The notes under the pieces: generated by a model
The model's database searches: none
Told to the model about the DNA's origin: nothing
The model's input: only the letters and a program-made list of their open reading frames with translations
Shown here: piece after piece, positions 10,113 to 18,503 of the stretch
How the letters are laid out: each line of letters begins with the position of its first letter
How positions within the stretch are numbered: the first letter of the stretch is position 1
NCBI GenBank assembly: GCA_018268995.1
Contig: JAFDVL010000005.1
Location: 80,417 to 144,416, forward strand
Reading direction: 5' to 3'
Length of the DNA stretch: 64,000 nucleotides
Source: Acidobacteriota bacterium
GTDB lineage: Bacteria > Acidobacteriota > Blastocatellia > RBC074
Translations under genes and position numbers: made by a program

Positions 10113-11396
10113 ATGACTATTGAGCGCAGAGACTTTCTCAAAAAGGCCACGGCAACAACCGCTGCCACCTTGACCCTTTCTACCGCCCGCAGCTTCGCGA
10201 ACATTCTGGGTGCGAATGATCGCGTCCGCCTCGGCATCATCGGCCCCGGCGCACGCGGACAGGAATTGATGCGCGACTTTGTCAAAGCACCAAACGCTGA
10301 ATTCGTCGCGCTGGCCGATGTCTACAATGCGCGCTTCGATCAGGCTAAACAACTCATCTCAAATGCCGGAGCCGATGCCACGAATGTCAAAACCTTCAGC
10401 GATCATCGCAAGATGCTGGAGATGAAAGACCTCGACGCGGTCATCGTCGCCACGCCGCTGCATTGCCATGCGCGCCACTTCGTAGACACGCTTGCTGCTG
10501 GCAAAGATTTGTACTGCGAAAAGACGATGACGTGGTCCATCGAAGAAGCCGAAGCCTGTCTTAATGCTACGAAGAAATCCAAGCAGGTCGTCGGCATCGG
10601 TCTGCAACATAACAGCGCCGGATATTTCGCCGAGCCGCGCCAATGGGCCAAAGACAATAAACTCGGTGTCGTCACACACGTCGAGATGTGGATGAGCCGC
10701 AACTCGAAACGCGGCGTCGGCCAATGGGTACGCCCGATTCCCGCCGATTGCAACGCGAGCAACGTCAAATGGGATGCGTTCCTGAATGGCCGTACGAAGC
10801 GCGCGTTCGATGCGAACAAGTTCATCAACTGGCGCTTGTTCTGGGAATTCAGCGGCGGCAATGTCACCGAAAACATGGTGCATCAAATCGGCTGGCTCAT
10901 CGGCGTGCTGGATTTGGGCGTACCGACCGCAGCCTACATGTCCGGTGGAGTCTTCTCCGAAAAAGACGGACGCGAAGTGCCGGACACGATTGCTGTGACG
11001 TTGGATTATCCGAACGATTTAGTCGTGACGTGGCAATCCAGCTTCAGCAACAGCCGGTACGGCTTAGGCGCGCGCATCCTCGGATCGCACGGCACGATTG
11101 AATGGTTGATGGGAACGACCGATATGGTTTCCGGCAAAGCCACGAGCGGCTGGAATTACGCGCCGGAGAAACTCAACAACTCCAATGACGTCGTCGTGCA
11201 AGGCATAGCCAAAGGCGTCAACCACTATCACAATTTCGTCGAATGCGTCCGCTCGCGCAAAGAGCCGAATTCATCCGCAGAGTTAGGCTATCGTTCGGCG
11301 ATTGCCGCGCACATGGCGAATCTGTCATATCGCAAGAAACAACGCCTGACGCTGGATGAAGCACGTCAAGCAGGCAGACAGTTGGCAAGCAAATAG
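10113..11396 (+). CDS. TAT-exported Gfo/Idh/MocA-family oxidoreductase
   Basis: A 427-residue protein starting MTIERRDFLKKATATTAATL, a twin-arginine signal (RRDFLKK) with an Ala/Thr-rich hydrophobic stretch. The Rossmann glycine motif appears as RLGIIGPGARGQELM, followed by the family motif YCEKTMTWSIEEAEACLNA (the EKP position is EKT here) and GIGLQHN. It is predicted to be a periplasmic NAD(P)-dependent sugar or polyol oxidoreductase, a class abundant in Acidobacteria and Planctomycetes. RBS-like AGAGGAAC precedes the ATG. The substrate is unknown. Confidence 0.88.
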   Translation: MTIERRDFLKKATATTAATLTLSTARSFANILGANDRVRLGIIGPGARGQELMRDFVKAPNAEFVALADVYNARFDQAKQLISNAGADATNVKTFSDHRKMLEMKDLDAVIVATPLHCHARHFVDTLAAGKDLYCEKTMTWSIEEAEACLNATKKSKQVVGIGLQHNSAGYFAEPRQWAKDNKLGVVTHVEMWMSRNSKRGVGQWVRPIPADCNASNVKWDAFLNGRTKRAFDANKFINWRLFWEFSGGNVTENMVHQIGWLIGVLDLGVPTAAYMSGGVFSEKDGREVPDTIAVTLDYPNDLVVTWQSSFSNSRYGLGARILGSHGTIEWLMGTTDMVSGKATSGWNYAPEKLNNSNDVVVQGIAKGVNHYHNFVECVRSRKEPNSSAELGYRSAIAAHMANLSYRKKQRLTLDEARQAGRQLASK

Positions 11397-11408
11397 CTTA
11401 CAGAATTC

Positions 11409-11462
11409 GAGTAGCGGCGTAATTCCTTCGCTGGCGTAAGCTGAAGGAATTGCGTACTGCTC
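11409..11462. repeat. Inverted repeat downstream of the oxidoreductase gene
   Basis: The arm at 11409-11429 and the arm at 11443-11462 pair over about 20 bases with a few mismatches (shared core AATTCCTTC / GAAGGAATT), around a 13-nt loop. It lies 12 nt after the oxidoreductase stop. It lacks a T-run, so it is more like a REP-type palindrome or mRNA-stabilising hairpin than a classic terminator. Confidence 0.6.
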
Positions 11463-11520
11463 ATTTATGCGCGGTAATTAATAGAAGCGGCTATTCTAAA
11501 ATTAACCGCAAGGAAAATGT

Positions 11521-11889
11521 ATGGGAACCTTTTTCGTCCGCTGCAAAATTGAAAATATCGTTGACCGAGATCAGGCTGCCGTGATGCCGCGCATGCTCGT
11601 AGATACCGGCAGTGAATATACGTGGGTTCCGGCCACTACGCTGGAAAAAATTGGGATCGCTCGCGAAAAAAAGGACTTGGAATTCATTATGGCAAACGGT
11701 CAGCGCATCACGCGCAGTGTTGGGTTTGCGATTGTCCGCTTGGAAAAATCATTCACTGTAGATGAAGTGGTTTTTGCCGAAAAAGGAGATTTATTGCTGT
11801 TAGGCGCACGAACACTGGAAGGTTTGAGTCTGACAATTGATCCGCGCAAAAAGAAACTGGTAGCTTCTGGGCCATTGCCAGCGGCATAA
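11521..11889 (+). CDS. Retropepsin-like (clan AA) aspartic protease domain protein
   Basis: A 122-residue single-domain protein. The active-site motif is MLVDTGSEYTWVP (DTGS, about residues 28-31), followed by a flap-like segment and the hydrophobic-hydrophobic-Gly motif LLLLGARTLEGLSLTIDP. The family forms homodimeric pepsin-like proteases in bacteria, some acting in the envelope. No signal peptide or membrane segment is present. RBS AAGGA lies about 6 nt before ATG 11521. It may share a transcript with the esterase 30 nt downstream. Confidence 0.75.
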   Translation: MGTFFVRCKIENIVDRDQAAVMPRMLVDTGSEYTWVPATTLEKIGIAREKKDLEFIMANGQRITRSVGFAIVRLEKSFTVDEVVFAEKGDLLLLGARTLEGLSLTIDPRKKKLVASGPLPAA

Positions 11890-11919
11890 AGAATCCGATC
11901 CAACCAACGAGGAATCACA

Positions 11920-12987
11920 ATGAAGAAAGCAATCCTATCCATCATCCTAGTTCTCACAGGCGCAGTCACACTGGCGTTTGCACAAACGCCCCCTACACAA
12001 ACAACACCGTCACAACCCAATCAACAAGCCGCGCGCCCCGGCCCGCCACCGCTGCCGCCGGGGCCGAATCCGAATTCGCAATATCGCTTGGGGCCGGATT
12101 CGTTCCCGCAGGAAGGTGTGCCGAAAGGTGAGATTCGCGGGCCGTATACGCTGCCCAGCACGAGCGGCGCGTATCCCGGCACGCAGCACACCTATTGGGT
12201 CTATGTTCCGGCGCAATATGACAAGTCCGTTCCGGCGGCGCTGATGATTTATCAGGATGGACAGGCGTTTATGAACCCAGAGGGCGACATTCGCGCGCAG
12301 AACGTGATGGACAATCTGATTTATCGGCGCGAGATTCCGGTGATGATTGGCGTCTTCATCAATCCCGGTCGTACGCCTGAACAGCCGGAACCGAACGCGC
12401 AGGAATGGGGCGACCGCACGACGAATCGGCCTACGGAATACAACACGCTGGATGATAAATATGCGCGCGTGATTACTGAAGAATTGATGCCCGTGCTGAA
12501 CAAGGAATACAACATTTCCAAAGACCCGGAAATGCGTGGCATCGGCGGTTCCAGTTCCGGCGCGATTGCTGCGTTCACCGTCGCGTGGCAGCGTCCCAAC
12601 GAATTTCGCAAAGTCCTCAGCAACGTCGGCAGCTTCGTGAATCTGCGCGGTGGTCACGTCTATCCTGACCTCGTATTACAAAGCGAAAAGAAACCGATTC
12701 GCGTGTATCTCTGCGACGGGCGCAACGACAATCGCGGGCTTTCACGCAACGGCGCGTATGACGAAAAGCGCGACTGGTTTTATCAGAATGTGCGACTGAT
12801 GAAGGCGCTAACGCAGAAGGGCTACGACGTGAATTATTCGTGGAGCATGAATCTGCACGGGCAAAAATACGGCGGGATGATTATGCCGGAAATGATGCGT
12901 TGGCTATGGCGCGATGGCGTGGTGTCTACGGATGTGAACGATTGGGTGGAACGAGGATTTCGGCAGCCGCCAGTGAAAAAGAATTAG
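11920..12987 (+). CDS. Secreted esterase, enterochelin-esterase/Fes-like alpha/beta hydrolase
   Basis: A 355-residue protein with a signal peptide ([18 protein letters not shown]) and a Pro/Gln-rich linker. The hydrolase domain carries the nucleophile elbow [13 protein letters not shown] (GxSxG, Ser about residue 211) and the family pattern [18 protein letters not shown]. The candidate catalytic His is in [10 protein letters not shown]. The family covers enterochelin esterases and carbohydrate (acetyl/feruloyl) esterases. The absence of siderophore genes and the secretion signal favour a carbohydrate or generic ester substrate. Confidence 0.82.
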   Translation: MKKAILSIILVLTGAVTLAFAQTPPTQTTPSQPNQQAARPGPPPLPPGPNPNSQYRLGPDSFPQEGVPKGEIRGPYTLPSTSGAYPGTQHTYWVYVPAQYDKSVPAALMIYQDGQAFMNPEGDIRAQNVMDNLIYRREIPVMIGVFINPGRTPEQPEPNAQEWGDRTTNRPTEYNTLDDKYARVITEELMPVLNKEYNISKDPEMRGIGGSSSGAIAAFTVAWQRPNEFRKVLSNVGSFVNLRGGHVYPDLVLQSEKKPIRVYLCDGRNDNRGLSRNGAYDEKRDWFYQNVRLMKALTQKGYDVNYSWSMNLHGQKYGGMIMPEMMRWLWRDGVVSTDVNDWVERGFRQPPVKKN

Positions 12988-13020
12988 CGCAACCTGCAAT
13001 GAAAATTTGCTGAAACGTCG

Positions 13021-13070
13021 TTGCCTTAGTTAATAATGTGGCTTATAGTCAGTGGACGTATAGTCAACAA
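13021..13070 (+). promoter_or_regulatory. C-box operator/promoter of the restriction-modification module
   Basis: Two direct-repeat, internally palindromic boxes, GGCTTATAGTC (13040-13050) and GACGTATAGTC (13055-13065), are separated by AGTG. Each differs at one position from the controller-protein consensus GACTnnnAGTC, and the GTG spacer is also a known feature of C-operators. The left box contains a good -10 (TATAGT, 13044-13049) at 17 bp from TTGCCT (13021-13026). A second possible -35 (TGGACG, 13053-13058) in the operator centre could drive a near-leaderless, controller-dependent transcript starting at the ATG (13088). Confidence 0.8.
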
Positions 13071-13087
13071 AATGGTCGGATACGCAA

Positions 13088-14011
13088 ATGAATTCATCCG
13101 ACCGATTGTTACAAGAATTTGGGGAGCGCATTCGTGAGCTTAGAAAGCAGAAAGGGCTATCGCAAGAGAAATTTTCGTTTGAGTGCAATCTTGACAGAAC
13201 GTATGTCAGTCAAGTGGAGCAAGGCCGCCGGAATATTAGCCTTCAAAACATCAAGGCCATGGCCGATGCGTTGGGTGTTTCAATAGCGGATTTATTTGCT
13301 GCAAGCAATGACCCTTTGAGGGGCGTTATTACGTGGGCACCCACGTACCGCTCGAATGAAGGCTTTTCGCTAGATTGTGGTTTTGTTGTTAACAGCGAAG
13401 ACATACGCATAGCGGCTATCAGTGCGGCCAAGCAATTAGAGCTACTTCCCTTTTCACTATTTCAAAGTATAGATCTAAAAACCTTAAGCTCAATTGTAGG
13501 GGCTGTCTTCGCGGGTTTCTTAGCGTCACGGGTTAACGCCATTGTGAATCCCATTGAAAAAGGACACCCAGATATTATTCCTTCTGCTGGTATATCGGCA
13601 ACGGAAGCACAACTACGGAACTACCCGCAAGGACTCGAAGTCAAGGTGACCGTTGGAAATGTAAAAACAAGGGCTGATCTTCAACCCGGCGAACCACGCG
13701 TGACTTCCCTTACAGGGATCACTTGGCAGGCACATCATCGAGAAGTTGAAAGCCTATTGGGGTTAGTTATTGATTTTGCTGGTGCGCCACAAAAAGGAAA
13801 ACAATTTCCGATTATTACGGGGGCCTTTTTCACTGATGAACTAACCGCGAATGATTGGGGTGAAATCAGCGGAACAACAGGTAGAAACACAAAAGTTACC
13901 GGGATGAGGTCATCAGGTAAAACCAAAATGGGGCTGGGCTGGGTACTAATTCTTGAGGAAGAAATCTATTTGACCAAATATGCCCGCTTGCTGGGCGTTA
14001 CACTGCACTAA
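13088..14011 (+). CDS. Controller protein-restriction endonuclease fusion (XRE HTH + PD-(D/E)XK nuclease)
   Basis: A 307-residue protein. Residues about 10-70 form an XRE-type helix-turn-helix (RIRELRKQKGLSQEKF ... LDRTYVSQVEQGRRN ... MADALGVSIADLF) closely resembling stand-alone controller (C) proteins; the DNA-contacting DRTY, Ser and RRN residues of the recognition helix are kept. The C-terminal region has a PD-(D/E)XK pattern: PD at about 161-162 and EVK at about 184-186. No known endonuclease family is recognised with certainty. It is preceded by matching C-boxes and followed 5 nt later by a methyltransferase gene. The gene is visibly more AT-rich than its flanks (45% GC in one hand-counted line against 60% in the neighbouring esterase), suggesting acquisition. 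The target sequence is unknown. Confidence 0.8.
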   Translation: MNSSDRLLQEFGERIRELRKQKGLSQEKFSFECNLDRTYVSQVEQGRRNISLQNIKAMADALGVSIADLFAASNDPLRGVITWAPTYRSNEGFSLDCGFVVNSEDIRIAAISAAKQLELLPFSLFQSIDLKTLSSIVGAVFAGFLASRVNAIVNPIEKGHPDIIPSAGISATEAQLRNYPQGLEVKVTVGNVKTRADLQPGEPRVTSLTGITWQAHHREVESLLGLVIDFAGAPQKGKQFPIITGAFFTDELTANDWGEISGTTGRNTKVTGMRSSGKTKMGLGWVLILEEEIYLTKYARLLGVTLH

Positions 14012-14016
14012 AGGCA

Positions 14017-14730
14017 ATGTTTTATTACTACGGAAGAAAAAAGCAGATCGTTCGACATTATCCAGCACCGAACTATGGCGTTATTATTGAGCCTTTCGCA
14101 GGTGCTGCGGCCTACTCTCTTTATCATAACTCTCTGGTTTCCCGCGTTATCCTTATTGAAAAGGACGTCAAAGTGGCGGCAATTTGGAAATGGTTGATTC
14201 ACGAAGCAACGGCGAGAGATATTCAGTCCCTCCCAGACCTAAAGCCAGGGGAGCGAAGTACAGAATTTCTTCACATTATCCACGCGGCTACCAAGATGGC
14301 CTTTGCCTTCAAACGAATAAAAGTTACGCCTATACTCGCCAGAAATTGGGAAATAAGCCGGAGGGTTTTTGCTAAACATTTGAAAGACGTCAAGCATTGG
14401 GAAATTATTTGCGGCGATTATAACCAGGCTCCTGATATTGAAGCGACTTGGTTTATTGACCCGCCATATCGGGGTGAGCCTGGAATGGGTTATCGTCACA
14501 GCAGCGCAGAATTGGATTATGCGATTTTGGCAAAATGGGTTCAATCACGGAAAGGCGACATTATCTGCTGTGAAGGCGCAGGAGCTGATTACTTGCCCTT
14601 TCGCCATCTTTTAGAGCTAAAAGGCGTCGCCGGAAAAACAAGTAGAGAGATGATTTTTTATCGCCCAGGAAAAAAACCATCTCAACCGTATCTCTTTGAG
14701 GACATCTCCCTAAGCCACCAATTTGTTTGA
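14017..14730 (+). CDS. D12-class (Dam-like) N6-adenine DNA methyltransferase
   Basis: A 237-residue protein. FYYYGRKKQI at the N-terminus corresponds to motif X, EPFAGAAAYS (about 25-34) to the AdoMet-binding motif I, and FIDPPY (about 146-151) to the catalytic motif IV DPPY. The order X-I-IV is that of the alpha/Dam group, which methylates adenine N6. It begins 5 nt after the nuclease stop with a close AAAGG, so it is probably translated from the same mRNA. It would protect host DNA against the fused nuclease. It is slightly shorter than typical Dam proteins. Recognition may be GATC-like but cannot be read. Confidence 0.85.
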   Translation: MFYYYGRKKQIVRHYPAPNYGVIIEPFAGAAAYSLYHNSLVSRVILIEKDVKVAAIWKWLIHEATARDIQSLPDLKPGERSTEFLHIIHAATKMAFAFKRIKVTPILARNWEISRRVFAKHLKDVKHWEIICGDYNQAPDIEATWFIDPPYRGEPGMGYRHSSAELDYAILAKWVQSRKGDIICCEGAGADYLPFRHLLELKGVAGKTSREMIFYRPGKKPSQPYLFEDISLSHQFV

Positions 14731-14777
14731 GTCGCGTTTTGCGTCGTACTACGCAACAAGAAGAGTCATTAACTGCA

Positions 14778-16226
14778 TTATAATCCCAGCTTTTTCCACT
14801 TCTCGTTCACGATCCGCTTCACCTCTTCACTCGTATTGTTCTCGCGCGGCCAGCGGCGATCAAAGCCTTCGTTTTTCCATTTGCGGGTGCCGTCAATGCC
14901 CATCTTGGAGCCGTAGCCGGTTTGACGGGCGGCGTGATCCAGCACATCTACCGGCCCCATCATGAACTGAATATCGCGTTCGGGATCAATGTTGTTGAGG
15001 ACTTTCCAGGCGACTTCGCTGGGATTTTGCACGTCTACGTCATCGTCTACGATAACGATACATTTGGAAAACATGGCTTGGCCCTGGCCCCAAATCGCGT
15101 TCATGATTTTGCGCGCGTGGCCGGGGTATTGTTTGCGAATCGAAACCAATACGAGGTTATGAAACACGCCTTCAAAAGGCAGATTCATGTCTACGATTTC
15201 GGGCAGTTGGCGTTTCAGAACGGGGAGCGTGATGCGGATGATCGCTTGTCCCATCCAGCAATCTTCCATCGGGGGTTTGCCGACAATCGTGGTTTGATAA
15301 ATCGGATTTTTGCGATGCGTGACGGCGGTGACGTGAAAGACAGGATAAGGTTCTTCGAGTGTGTAAAAGCCGGTGTGATCGCCGAACGGGCCTTCGATGC
15401 GGCGTTCGCTCGGATCAACGTAGCCTTCCAAAACAATCTCGGCATGCGCGGGAACTTCCAAATTCACGGAAACGCATTTGACCATTTCAATCGGCTTTTC
15501 GCGCAGGAAGCTGGCGAAGATCATTTCGTCCAGATCATCGGGCAGCGGCAATGTCGCGGCGAAGGTAGTGATCGGTTCGGCTCCGATGGCGACGGCAACT
15601 TCCATTCGTTCGACGCCGCGTTTTTCCAGTTCACGATGATGCGCCGCGCCGTGCTTGTGAATCTGCCAATGCATGCCAGTCGTCGTTTCGTCATACACCT
15701 GCATGCGATACATCCCACAATTGCGCGCGCCTGTGCGGGGATTGCGCGTGAAGACCATCGGCAACGTGATGAAGCGTCCGCCATCGGCTTCCCAGCATTT
15801 CAGAATCGGAAAATCCAGCAATGAAAATTCACCTTCGCGTTTGATGACTTCCTGGCATTTGCCTGACTTGACGACTTTCGGAAAGTATTTGCCGAGTTCG
15901 GCAAGCTTCGGCAGCATCTTCACCTTTTCCAGCAAGCCGGTCGGCGATTTGAAATCGAGCCATTCGGTCAGGCGGTCGGCGATTTGATCTACGTGATCAA
16001 CCTCAAGCGCGAGCGCCATCCGGCGACGACTGCCGAGCGCGTTGATGAGGACAGGCGTTTTGCCACCGTCTACGTTTTCAAACAACAACGCGGGGCCGTT
16101 TGCTTTCGACACGCGGTCAGTGATTTCGGTGATTTCCTGATCGCTGGAGACAGGAACGGTGATGCGTTTGAGTTCTTTGTGTTTTTCTAACGCTTTGATG
16201 AAATCGCGCAAGTCTTCGTAAGCCAT
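14778..16226 (-). CDS. UbiD-family decarboxylase
   Basis: A 482-residue protein. The chosen start is MAYEDLRDFIKALEKHKEL (ATG 16226), the usual family N-terminus; a longer reading frame adds 32 unconserved residues. Family motifs include RMALALEVDH, GMYRMQVYDETTTGMHWQIHKHGAAHH (prenylated-FMN pocket), GDHTGFYT with the catalytic acid region, and MNAIWGQGQAMFSKCIVIVDDDVDV. UbiD enzymes use prenyl-FMN to decarboxylate aromatic or unsaturated acids, for example 4-hydroxy-3-polyprenylbenzoate. The UbiX partner is not in the window. Whether this is quinone biosynthesis or another (de)carboxylation is undetermined. Confidence 0.88.
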   Translation of the reverse strand: MAYEDLRDFIKALEKHKELKRITVPVSSDQEITEITDRVSKANGPALLFENVDGGKTPVLINALGSRRRMALALEVDHVDQIADRLTEWLDFKSPTGLLEKVKMLPKLAELGKYFPKVVKSGKCQEVIKREGEFSLLDFPILKCWEADGGRFITLPMVFTRNPRTGARNCGMYRMQVYDETTTGMHWQIHKHGAAHHRELEKRGVERMEVAVAIGAEPITTFAATLPLPDDLDEMIFASFLREKPIEMVKCVSVNLEVPAHAEIVLEGYVDPSERRIEGPFGDHTGFYTLEEPYPVFHVTAVTHRKNPIYQTTIVGKPPMEDCWMGQAIIRITLPVLKRQLPEIVDMNLPFEGVFHNLVLVSIRKQYPGHARKIMNAIWGQGQAMFSKCIVIVDDDVDVQNPSEVAWKVLNNIDPERDIQFMMGPVDVLDHAARQTGYGSKMGIDGTRKWKNEGFDRRWPRENNTSEEVKRIVNEKWKKLGL

Positions 16227-16372
16227 AGTTAGTAAAAATAAGAAACGGTCAACATCCGACAGCAAAAGTGTGAATCGAAGTTTTGCCGTTTGTTTGCCGT
16301 TTCTTTCAAAAGACGGTTCCAAACATTACTGTCGGCTGTTGACCGCTGGTAATTAGCTTTTGGATTGTGCGC

Positions 16373-16636
16373 TTAGCCCTCGGCTTCGCGGCTGATCGCG
16401 GCTTCGCCACCGACTCTTGCAGCGACGCGAGATAAAACTAAAACGACAATCACGGCCACAAGAGTGGCAAGAATGGCGTATGTGTAAAGCCCTGCCAGGC
16501 TATCATCAGCCTCAAATATTTTTTTGATGGTTGCTTTTATCGCGTCGTTCCAGGCCAGCGCAGCGACTAACCCCAGCGAAGCAGAAGCTAATGTAATCAA
16601 TGATTGAAGGATCATTTGGGCGTACTTCTTTGGCAT
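16373..16636 (-). CDS. DUF5654-like small membrane protein
   Basis: An 87-residue protein with two hydrophobic helices: LQSLITLASASLGLVAALAWN and YTYAILATLVAVIVVLVLSRV. These are separated by DAIKATIKKIFEADDSLAG. The pattern ITLxxAxLGLVAALAWNxAI is typical of DUF5654 membrane proteins, whose function is unknown. RBS AGGAGG-like sequence (minus-strand TAGGAGGTTCAGCT) precedes the ATG, supporting real expression. Confidence 0.72.
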   Translation of the reverse strand: MPKKYAQMILQSLITLASASLGLVAALAWNDAIKATIKKIFEADDSLAGLYTYAILATLVAVIVVLVLSRVAARVGGEAAISREAEG

Positions 16637-16731
16637 AGCTGAACCTCCTAAATTGAGGCCCCCCAGGGCAAAGAGCCAGGATCAAAGGGCACCGCAAAGA
16701 GAAACTAAGGGGGCGTGGCTTTTTGATTTTG

Positions 16732-17364
16732 CTAGGGCGTCCATCGGTGCGAATCGTAAAACGATGGTACTTGCGCGACCAAACGGGCGTAATCTTCGGG
16801 CGAGTCAATGTCTTCCAGAATCGCGTTTGACTCAACGGGCACTTCCTGAATTTCATTGCGATGCGCATTGATAATCGCTTTGAGTCCTTCTGGATGATTA
16901 TCATCTAGCCGCATAATCTCTTCTTCAAAGTCGCGGCTAATAATGATCGGATGCCCGTGCTTGCCTTCAAAGGTTGGAACCGAAATCTTTTTGTCGTAAT
17001 CGCCGTAGCTGACAACCAATGGATTAATCACATCCGGCCCCACCATCGGCTGATCAACTAAGGCCACCAAAACCCCTTCGCAGCTTGGGCTGATCAGCGG
17101 AAGCCCTGTTTTGAGTGAGCTCAGCATCCCTTTGCTATATTCACGGTTAATGGCGAACTGCACACCCGCGCCTGCCAACCGAGCGCGAATTTCTGATTCA
17201 CGAAAGCCTAGCACAACAACGATTTCATCTACGCGTGAACGTTTGAGGTTGTCAATGCAGGCACCAATTACCGTACGAGTGCCCCATTTCATCAGTGGTT
17301 TGAAGTCGCCACTCATCCGCCGGGATTCGCCAGCGGCCAGTAAAATCGCAGAAACCATTGCCAT
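16732..17364 (-). CDS. MobA-like NTP transferase (molybdenum cofactor cytidylyltransferase-type)
   Basis: A 210-residue protein with the nucleotide-binding start VSAILLAAGESRRMSGDFKPLMKWG (LAAGxSxRMG...K), ALVDQPMVG as the metal/NTP Asp motif, and PTFEGKHGHPIII, diagnostic of MocA/YgfJ-like cytidylyl- or nucleotidyltransferases acting on molybdopterin. The C-terminal NAILEDIDSPEDYARL also fits. No xanthine dehydrogenase-type enzymes are adjacent. The start has GGAAG about 8 nt upstream. It lies 18 nt downstream of the YhaM-like gene. Confidence 0.82.
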   Translation of the reverse strand: MAMVSAILLAAGESRRMSGDFKPLMKWGTRTVIGACIDNLKRSRVDEIVVVLGFRESEIRARLAGAGVQFAINREYSKGMLSSLKTGLPLISPSCEGVLVALVDQPMVGPDVINPLVVSYGDYDKKISVPTFEGKHGHPIIISRDFEEEIMRLDDNHPEGLKAIINAHRNEIQEVPVESNAILEDIDSPEDYARLVAQVPSFYDSHRWTP

Positions 17365-17382
17365 TGTTTTTTCTTCCTTTAC

Positions 17383-18492
17383 TTAGTCTTTGATCATCTC
17401 AGCCAACTGCGCAAACGGGTTATTGAAACTTCCTGAGACAGCTTTTGCAGGTTTCGGAGGCGTTGAAATCTCCGCCGTAGGGGAGGCAGCGGTGGCCGCT
17501 ACGGTTGTTAATGCGGCTGGTTCTTCGGGCTTTTCCTCAATTTCACCACCGGGGCGACGGCGATAAATCGGGCGCTCAAACATGGGCGAAATCCGTGTCC
17601 ACGGGCCAGTGGCATGCGGCTCAGCCATCAAGCGTTGCATCGCCTCGATTTTTGAATCCAGATCATCCAGATAAGCCAGCATCAGGGCTTCGGGTGTTGC
17701 CGGCAGCTTGGGCGAGCCGTATTCCAGCTTGCCGTGATGCGTCAGCAACAAATGCAAAACGTGCCGCCGCAACTCATCCGGGAAATCAGGAATCTGTCGG
17801 ATGTAATCGGAAACCATCATCGTTTCCATTGCCAGATGCCCAAGCATTTGCCCGTCATCGGTATAATTCGTCCCACGGTCATAACTCAATTCATCAATCT
17901 TGCCAAAATCGTGTAGCACCGCCCCGGTTTGCAGCAAATCCAGATCAATGCCTTCGTAATGGGAACCGACTTTTTGCGCGAGTTTCACTAAAGACAAGGT
18001 GTGTTCCAACAATCCACCCAGGTAAGGATGATGCATCGTTTTGGCGGCGGGTGCGCGCTTGAATTTCTTGACGGTTGCCTCATTGGCAAAGATGTTTTCG
18101 AGCAACTTCCGCAAATGCGGATTGGCAAACCCCTGCACGGTTTGCATCAGTTCCGCGAACATTTCATCAACGTTGTATTTTGTGGTTGGGAAGTAATCGG
18201 CCAAATCATACTCCCGTTCTTCGCACGGTCGCATCCGATGGACGGTTAACTGCAAACGGTTGCGATGGACAATGACCTGTCCACGTGCAAACACGATGTC
18301 ATCCACCTTGAATGTCTCAGCAGATTCTTCAAAATTGTCCCACCAATGCCCAGCAATGTCGCCTGTGCGATCTGCCAGTGTCAGCGTCAAATATTGCCCG
18401 CCTCCTTTTTTGTCGCGGTATTCTTTCGCCTTGACCAGAAAGGTCGTACTGACGGTTTGATTGGTGACGAAATCGCGGATGAAGATTTTCAT
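17383..18492 (-). CDS. YhaM-like 3'-5' exoribonuclease (OB fold + HD domain)
   Basis: A 369-residue protein. The N-terminal 110 residues form an OB-fold nucleic-acid-binding domain (TTFLVKAKEYRDKKGGGQYLTLTLADRTGDIAGHWWD). The HD domain follows, with ligands in MHHPYLGGLLEHTLSLV, GAVLHDFGKI (HD about residues 195-196), LGHLAMETMMVSDYI and LTHHGKLEYGSP. This architecture is that of Bacillus YhaM and Staphylococcus Cbf1, which trim RNA or ssDNA from the 3' end. The C-terminal 60 residues are a Pro/Ala-rich tail. The following transferase gene is probably cotranscribed. Confidence 0.86.
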   Translation of the reverse strand: MKIFIRDFVTNQTVSTTFLVKAKEYRDKKGGGQYLTLTLADRTGDIAGHWWDNFEESAETFKVDDIVFARGQVIVHRNRLQLTVHRMRPCEEREYDLADYFPTTKYNVDEMFAELMQTVQGFANPHLRKLLENIFANEATVKKFKRAPAAKTMHHPYLGGLLEHTLSLVKLAQKVGSHYEGIDLDLLQTGAVLHDFGKIDELSYDRGTNYTDDGQMLGHLAMETMMVSDYIRQIPDFPDELRRHVLHLLLTHHGKLEYGSPKLPATPEALMLAYLDDLDSKIEAMQRLMAEPHATGPWTRISPMFERPIYRRRPGGEIEEKPEEPAALTTVAATAASPTAEISTPPKPAKAVSGSFNNPFAQLAEMIKD

Positions 18493-18503
18493 AGTTATAG
18501 GTC

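Noticed and set aside
14739..14777. Insertion-sequence boundary next to the restriction-modification module
   Set aside because: Lower GC suggests transfer, but no inverted repeats, direct target repeats or transposase/integrase remnants are visible at either side.
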